From Pseudoscleropodium purum (taxonomy: Eukaryota > Streptophyta > Bryopsida > Hypnales > Brachytheciaceae), in the NCBI GenBank assembly GCA_963969395.1, contig OZ017796.1, forward strand, positions 40,104,243 to 40,168,242: 64,000 nucleotides of DNA, in the 5' to 3' direction. Positions 57,042 through 64,000 of the stretch are shown here, in pieces. Each line of letters opens with the position of its first letter. The stretch's first letter is position 1. The notes under the pieces are model-generated. The model did no database searches and was not told where the DNA came from. It saw only the letters and a list, made by a program, of their open reading frames with translations. The position numbers and the translations under genes were made by a program.

Positions 57042-60000
57042 ACAGATCTAAACTTGGAATGTTTTGGATGGAGATAATGAGATGGGATGTTGCTTGATTT
57101 CCTTTTAGGAATTCAGACATGATCTTCAAGTGCTTGATGTTCAAGGAAATTCCTTGTCAGTCTGGAGTACTGGTAATCTTGGCCACAGCAAGTGAAATCT
57201 CGCCGCGAGGGCACATTGTCATAAATTGCACTGGAATGTCCCACAGTCGTTCTCCATTACGGGCAGAACTAGTTCTGTCAATACTTGTGAATGTGTACTG
57301 GAAACACTCAAATTGTTTTTGGCTTAAAAGGGACAGAAGGTGAGGTGTCCTTCTCAGGAGTAAGCTAGCTTTTCAGAAGGGGTATGCACCTCAAAATAGT
57401 TTTTTGCGTCAGTTTGGGTTTGAAGAGAGTTATCTAACCCACTTTGTTTTGCATCTTTCAGACTCTTATTGATTTAGTTGTGAATTTTTGAAGTTGGAAT
57501 CAATGGGTCATCCAAAATTATCCCTACCTTGAAATGTATACTTTGGGTACATTGAAAATTACAATGTGTGTACTTGTAGTAATTCTTAAAGGTTCATGAA
57601 GTCCAATTATAGATGCAACAATTAGGATATGGTGTGTGTTTTGGGATTTGTCAAAAGAAGTGTATGAATTGAGGTACTCAGAAAGGACTATGTATTCGAA
57701 AGATGTTTGCATCTTCTTGGGTCTATGTACCCAAAAGATGACATTGGGGTTCATTTTAAATATTATGGGATTGAAGAAGCACTTAAAGTTGTTTGAGTCA
57801 AAAGTTAGTTTAGTTAATATCTCATTTGTTAGTTTAAAGTCAAAAGTTAGTTTAACCTCTTGTAGTATATGGTTATAAAGTATGATAGGTAGATTACAAG
57901 GTAAACTTTTCATCTAAATACTTTAGTACCTTGTAAACAATAACTACTGAATAATTATTTTAAGAATAAAAATTAATTATGACAATTTCAAAAACCATCA
58001 TTCTTGGAGATTTTCCATTCAGATCCTTTTGTTTCCTAAAAATTGGTTTTCAAATTTTTGTTAAGCTATGTATGTACTATCAAGCAAGTTCAATTTTGGA
58101 TGTGTATCTATTTCCTAGGTTTTATTGAGATAACCAAGAATGTGATAGAAGAGAAGGTGATAATAATGAGGCATGTGTTGTGGGGCTTTACAACCAAAAC
58201 AAGAAGCTAGCATATAATTCTACAATTCAACTTCTAACCAAGGAAAAATTTCAATTGAGTGTGTCCCTTTTAGACCACCTGCATAGTTGCATTCATGTGA
58301 CAGACACATTCACACACTAAATCCACACAAATAATGAAAGGATGGATTTTATATTTTACTTCCCATAGTTGTAGCCCATTTATTGATTCAACATGTACGT
58401 TACAAAGCAATTTGTAGTTATGCAATTGCACAACACTTAAACTTAAATACTAAAAATACTAAACCTTATAATGCTTACATTAAATATAGCAATGTTATTA
58501 TTTTTAAATCATAATAAATAATCACGATTCTTCCTAAATATCCATACCATGGTTTCACATAGAATGTTTTTTCTTCTTTCCATTGATATATGATAGGGAT
58601 TTATAGAGTTTTTATCAATGAATATCAATTAGATGAAGTGCATTTTCCAAAACATTCATCATCAGCCTATGGAATGCTTAAGCATTTAAGGATTAATCCT
58701 TGACAAAGTCTAGTAGGAGAATAAAATGTAGATTTGGAGCATTTTAGGCAGAATAAATTATAATTTGAGGAGACTGTAGGCATAACATCTTCACTTTTGT
58801 AAGTTCTTTTTAATTTCTTCCCATCCCTAAATGAACTAATTGATGACTTTGGTCAAAAATTTTGAAGCATCAAGCGAACCAAGTTAGTATTTTTGACGAA
58901 GAATAGACATAATTTGTATTTCTACCATACTTAGATGTACTTCATCCATTTTGTGCAATTCTTGAAATGATTCATAATTCACCTAGTGGATGCCGAGTCT
59001 TTTAGAGCATTTCCACTTGCATAGCAAGAATTTGAGACACACACAAAGTAGATGAATGGTACTTTAAGCCCCTCTAAATATTTGGCAAGTCATTTTGAGC
59101 ATCCTATTGTTAGCAAAGGATAAGACTAAATTTAAGTTTAGTTTGCTTTATCCTAAATTAGCCTTAGTGATTAGTCAATTCACTATTTACAAGATACATT
59201 TGATGAGAAGGTAGCGCAAAAGAAGTTGGAGAAATCTTCAAAATAGACATTAAATTACAAACTATTATCTTCAATGTAAAGTGGTAGAGAAATTTTCACA
59301 AGTTAGCCCTCAGAGTTTGGAAACAATTGTTGTCACAACATAATGTTGGGTGGTTGCAAGAAACACTTGTCCTTTTGGGTGTCCCCTTGGTTTCCATGGA
59401 GATGTTTTTCCCTCATAACTTTTGCGGTTTAAGTCCATTTTAGCTTAAATTTGGAGGAGAGATGTGTGTTGTAGATCTAGACATTCCATAATTTTTAAAA
59501 TTTTTTAAAAACAATTTACTATTTTCAAGGTGGCCCCAATTGGGGGTCTACCTTGGTTGTTTTGGGGGTTCTTAGTCCTATTTGGGGACCAAAAATGCAA
59601 CTCTGAAGCGAAGGTTTCAACATGTTGTAGGTGGGCTAACATTCTAAAGATGTCTGATTAGATTTTTGGCAAAATACCTAGTGCAAGGGGTGCACTTGGG
59701 TTGAAAGTAGACACTGTTTGCGTAGGCACTTTGAAGAGGGGAAAAAATTTTATGATGAATTTTTTGTTCATATGTAACCAAAGAAAAGATTAGAAAAATA
59801 AGGTTTTTTTTTTTTCTTTCTTTGTAATTACTAAAAATGATCAAATGAAACTACCTGTTTTCCCCTATTTTTTGGTCCCAGCATCCAATGGAGTCCTCCG
59901 AAGCGGTGACTACTACTTCTTAAAACTTAGTAATTTGCAATAAATTTTAAATTTGTCAAGGAAAATTGTCAGAAATGATATTCACTCCCATTCGCCTAGT

Positions 60001-61324
60001 TAGTTAGTTAGTCATCTAATTAGTCAGTCAAAATGTGAGTCAATTAGTTGGTTTAGATTCGTCTAGTCAAGAAATTGTATAGTACTTGTATAATTAGGAG
60101 TACTTGTAGTACAACGCTGAAAAACAATCATTTAAAGCCAAAATCGTTAAGTGTTTCTTACAATCACCCTGTTTCGGTATATTTGATACAAAAAGGAAAT
60201 GAATTGACATATTCAATAGTGTCTAAAATTTTGACTCTTTTGAGCAAAATCTAATGACATGTGTCACTTCCAATTCAAATCGTTATTTCATCTCTAGTGA
60301 ACTAAGAAGCTACAAAATAGTCACACATTTTTCATGTATAGTACCCTACTTGAACATGACAAGGTCAAGGTGTTCAAATGGCATTCAAATAGCTATTTCT
60401 TGAATGATCAATCCATTGAATTAAAAATCTCATGTGTAAAGACACCAATTCTTTATGATAGCATGCCAATGTAAGAAATTTGCTCCTATTTTGGAGTGGT
60501 TAATTTTTTATTTCTTGACTTCAACTAGTACAAAACATGCATGTGTAGATCAAGCTTCAAGCCCCACTCTTGGTCTAACTCCTTCTGGAGATTGGGAGGG
60601 CTACTTCAAGCAACTACATCGCAAACTTCCCCCTTGCAGTTTGTAGGGAACATCTATTCTTGACAAAAAAAATTCAAAATTCAAAAATCTTGAAATGAAG
60701 AAAAAAACTGAAAATAATATTATTTTTTTCGGATGTGGCAGTCATTGTGCAACATCATGAGCTATCATCACCCCTTGCAAGAGAGTTCCTATAGTTTGGA
60801 AACTCACAACCCTCTCAGGGGTGATAAACTCTTCTACTAACAAGCTCAATAAAAAATGGAGCATGGAGTTTGATCTTCTCAAGCATATTTCTACCAATGC
60901 TCCTAGAGCCAATTTGAAGTCTCTGATTTTGAATTCAAAATTGAATTTTTTAAATTTAGATCACTTCATGGAAAGTAATGAAATCCGGCCTTCTTTCTCT
61001 TCAAAGGTGGAAAAGCTTTCAACCTCTCAATTCACCAGAACTAATAAAGTGTGCCCTTTGTAAACCATGCCACTTTTTGCTATTGTGTTTAGTTATTATT
61101 ATTAGACTTGTCATATTTTCATATTTTCATATTTTCTCATTGGCAAATGAAAGAAGGCTCCAACACACCTAAAAATGCAACATCTAGATACCATATGCAA
61201 AAATGTATGAAGGGTTACAATTATTTTTGGTACATGTTCTAAAATCACTTCTTCAATATACATACATCATGATTTGGGAGATGTACACGTAGTGATGATG
61301 GCAAGTTTAGGCATGATACAATTC
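57042..61324. other. AT-rich intergenic DNA with repeats
   Basis: A dispersed repeat at 57,424-57,600 (TTGATTTAGTTGTGAATTTT, CCTTGAAATGTATACT, GGTACATTGAA) matches 62,448-62,600. A short tandem duplication (AGTCAAAAGTTAGTTTA) is at 57,797-57,855, and a (TTAG)n stretch is at about 59,996-60,012. No gene recognised. Confidence 0.5.
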
Positions 61325-61465
61325 AGGATAAACGTCCCTCAAGGCCAGCTTCCACATGGAATGGGAGTCTCGTTTTTTTTAAATCTCTATTCCACCGTTG
61401 ATTGGTAGGGCTTTCACCAACCCCGATTCCACGTAGAAACCAGCCCTTGGAGGGAGGCAATCCAA
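61325..61465. repeat. Imperfect inverted repeat
   Basis: Left arm 61,333-61,365 (CCCTCAAGGCCAGCTTCCAC) and right arm 61,421-61,457 (GTAGAAACCAGCCCTTGGAG) pair with mismatches around about 55 bases. Possibly a small DNA-transposon derivative. Confidence 0.5.
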
Positions 61466-61589
61466 TGCTACATGTCGTCCCGTATTTTAATACCCAATTC
61501 CTATCCTACGACTCACATACGGTATCGTAAATACAGTTCCCTAAGTTCCCTCAGGTTCCCACTCAAGTACTGTATGATTATCCTCACTG

Positions 61590-61640
61590 TACTATACAGT
61601 ACCGTCTACAGTGTACAGTACCGTCTACGAATACACACGT
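61590..61640. repeat. Two direct copies of a 19-bp unit
   Basis: TACAGTACCGTCTAC occurs twice, about 19 bases apart, in a locally less AT-rich stretch. A palindromic GACACGTGTC (G-box) follows at 61,717-61,726, but no gene was found next to it in the window. Confidence 0.6.
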
Positions 61641-62073
61641 AGAGTATAGCTGGGGACAATGGGTTCTAACGGCACCCTGCATACAGTCAGGTGGGGGGAG
61701 GAGTCGCTTAATAGCAGACACGTGTCAAAGGCTCCGACTATTCATAGACCCACCGTAAGTATAGATTGTGTTGATTTTTTCTATGGCAAGAGTAAGTTAA
61801 TAAGTTAATGGAAATCCATTGAATGGAGTTCAGTTATAATAATAAATTCTAACTTACCCTGCCCTCCTACAAATGTACCTGCAGGCAGCCCCTGTTGTTG
61901 GGTCCCCATTATTATTCCTAGAACCCCCTAATCATCAGTCTCCTGTTCCCAACTTCCCAAGTTCCACCTCTAACTTATTGCTAACTTTTTACTTTTTCCG
62001 CTTTCATGTTTTGGCCTTTTGTGAGTGGGGCACTGATGAACAGTGATTTGCATTGTTGGGGAACAAGCAAGTG

Positions 62074-62312
62074 AGGGACGCTTTACACATAAGCTAGAAG
62101 CCGGGCCAATTTGTTGCCGAAGAGGCCCAAAATTCTTACTTGGGATTGGACAAAAGGCTGAAATTTGCTCATGGGTCTTTTTTTTTTGTCTTTCCCTTTT
62201 TTTTTCCTTTTAATGGTCACTATCTCTTTTAAAAAAAAAGGGGGCTGAAATCTAAAATTTGTACAATTGGTGTCAATAGAATTGGGTTGGCCTATGGGTG
62301 TAAAGCGTCCCT
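62074..62312. mobile_element. MITE, family 1 copy B
   Basis: Perfect 15-base terminal inverted repeats, AGGGACGCTTTACAC and GTGTAAAGCGTCCCT, enclose 239 bases without coding capacity. Sub-terminal sequence (CATAGGCC on the right end) also agrees with copy A at 8919-9217. Flanking AAGTG/TAGTG may be an imperfect five-base target duplication. Confidence 0.7.
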
Positions 62313-64000
62313 TAGTGTAAGGTAGTCTACTCTTAAAATAATCTTTTCACGAGTTAATTGCTTTTTTTAGGGGGAGAGCTAAACTCTTTGCAACAATTTT
62401 TAGTTTAATTTTGTAGGAAGAAAAATGGAATTGGCATCTAATATAAGTTGTTTTGTATTTTTTGGACCTTTATGGATTTAGTTATGAACTTTTGAAGTCC
62501 GAATGCAATGGTCACTAGAAGTGACTACCCCTTGAAATGTACACTATTGGTACATTGAAGAAAGCGAAATATACCCATGTATCATGATTGTTTTTAGAGC
62601 AAAGTCACTTTTAGAATGTCCTTCCTTACAAACTTGGCGAAATAGCTTGGAGAAGGGGAATCAATTGAAACTCCACCCTTTAATAAAAATATTTTAATAA
62701 TTTATCATTTGAATTCATATTTGGAATCAGAGATCAACAAGTGTAATACAGAGGTGACCCCCTAAATGCCAAATACCTGTATTTTTTGAGCTTGGAGTTT
62801 ATTTTAAACTATTGTAAATTTTTTTTAAATCAATTTTTGATTAGTCTTATTGATTTAAGAAAAAATATTTTTTTTGTGAATTCAAAGTAGATGTATAAAT
62901 GGTTCACATGGGAAAATAAAAACACAACAATATCACTCATGGATTGAAATATTATTAAATGTTTGAACACATTCAAGAGTGTTAAATTTGCAAATTCAAA
63001 GTGGTTTGAAGGCTTTCAGTCCACTTCTTAAATGTCAAATTTAAAATTGAGGTCATGCAAAAAATGAGGATAAAGGACATAACATGCACAACCATGATGA
63101 ACTTATGGCTTCTCAAAATCTTTTCTACAATTTTTATAAATGAACTTCCAATGTGAACTTTTCCTCTAAATCCAATGAATTTGTAGCTGAATAATCTCTA
63201 CAAACCTCAAATACTAAAAAATCAAGATTTGAAATGGTCCCTCCTTGCACAAAATCTTCAATAGAACAAGTATGAACCATTATTTTTATAATTATAACTT
63301 TGATGCCTAACCCCCAAAGGACCAAACCATGTTTTCTCATAACATACTGGTTTTGGGCAACTTACAACAAATGGAGTTTGTTTTCTTTAAAACCTTTCAC
63401 ACAACATGAGTCCAAGGAATAGCTTTAAGGCCCAACAACTTTCAAAATTTTTGACTATATGGTTCAAAAGTTATTGCATAATATGTAATTTTTAACGTTT
63501 GTAAGCAACCCAAAAATTTCTTTAAAAATCATTTTTTTTACAAACAAGATTCATATACACATGGAAAGATTTGAATCCTTCTATTTTAATTTTGAGATGA
63601 AAGTTATGAGGTGTTCTAGTTTGTAGGTAGTTATAGATTCTCTACTTGAAAATAAACTTTGGAGACCTTTATTTAACTCAATTTCTATTATTTTTCGAAA
63701 AAATAAAAACATATGATGTAGATTGTTTATTACTACATTACCATTGTTGAGATTGGTATTTTTCAATTCCATAATTAAATTCTTAACAGTTTAGTGTTTT
63801 GAATCATTCTCTATTTCTTTCTACCTACTGTTTTTTTTCTCATATGTTGTGCAATTCTAAATGATTAAAAAAATTTCAAGCATGTAGCCAACTTGCCTTG
63901 AAGAATGAATCCAAAGAGTTACCACCATTTTGGACATTTTTCATACAAATGTGACCTTATGAAGAGCAGTTGCCCATATTTTCACATGGCCAAAAAAAAT
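62313..64000. other. AT-rich intergenic DNA
   Basis: Second copy of the 57.4-kb dispersed repeat at 62,448-62,600. Otherwise nothing recognised to the window end. Confidence 0.5.

Overview
This window looks like plant nuclear DNA, most likely from a bryophyte (probably a moss). About a dozen moderately GC-rich gene loci with GT-AG introns sit in very AT-rich, repeat-filled intergenic DNA. A dehydrin, an IQD protein and an HVA22 protein place it in land plants. A GlnT-like glutamine synthetase exon and relics of a large BED-finger/hAT-related family fit an early-diverging lineage, but the genus is inference. No rRNA, tRNA, CRISPR or prokaryotic operon was seen.

Layout. 0-2 kb: a cluster of minus-strand exon fragments (glutamine synthetase exon, a CABIN1-like TPR pseudogene, two unidentified pieces). 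2-6.9 kb: AT-rich repeats with a near-perfect hairpin. 6.9-8.7 kb: CWC21/SRm300-like splicing factor (minus, 2 exons, expanded 45-bp repeat). 8.9-10.2 kb: a MITE, a SINE-like insertion nested in an older repeat, and a degenerate tandem array. 13.7-16.7 kb: splicing factor CWC25 (minus, 4 exons). 19.5-21.2 kb: translation initiation factor eIF3g (minus, 3 exons), flanked by copies of two repeat families. 22-30.3 kb: fold-back elements, a tandem duplication and a decayed BED/hAT-like gene. 31.6-32.1 kb: single-exon HVA22-like gene (plus). 34.2-35.1 kb: K2-type dehydrin (minus). 36.7-39.1 kb: secreted jacalin-like lectin (minus, 3 exons). 39.4-44.4 kb: repeats. 44.8-47.9 kb: a second decayed BED/hAT-like gene. 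49.6-54.6 kb: IQD calmodulin-binding protein (minus, 7 exons). 56.4-56.8 kb: candidate 96-residue membrane protein (minus). 57-64 kb: AT-rich repeats, including a second copy of the 8.9-kb MITE family.

Functional grouping. CWC21 and CWC25 are both factors of the catalytically activated spliceosome and are neighbours on the same strand. HVA22 and the dehydrin belong to ABA/dehydration-associated families and converge tail to tail, with palindromic bZIP-type motifs upstream of HVA22. The other genes share no obvious pathway. I found no undescribed multi-gene system. The most original material is in the repeats: a SINE-like insertion supported by an unoccupied related repeat in the same window, a two-copy MITE family, a CACTA-like fold-back element, and a gene-fragment cluster that resembles transposon capture. 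All exon joins were made by eye from splice-site and family logic and have no transcript support.
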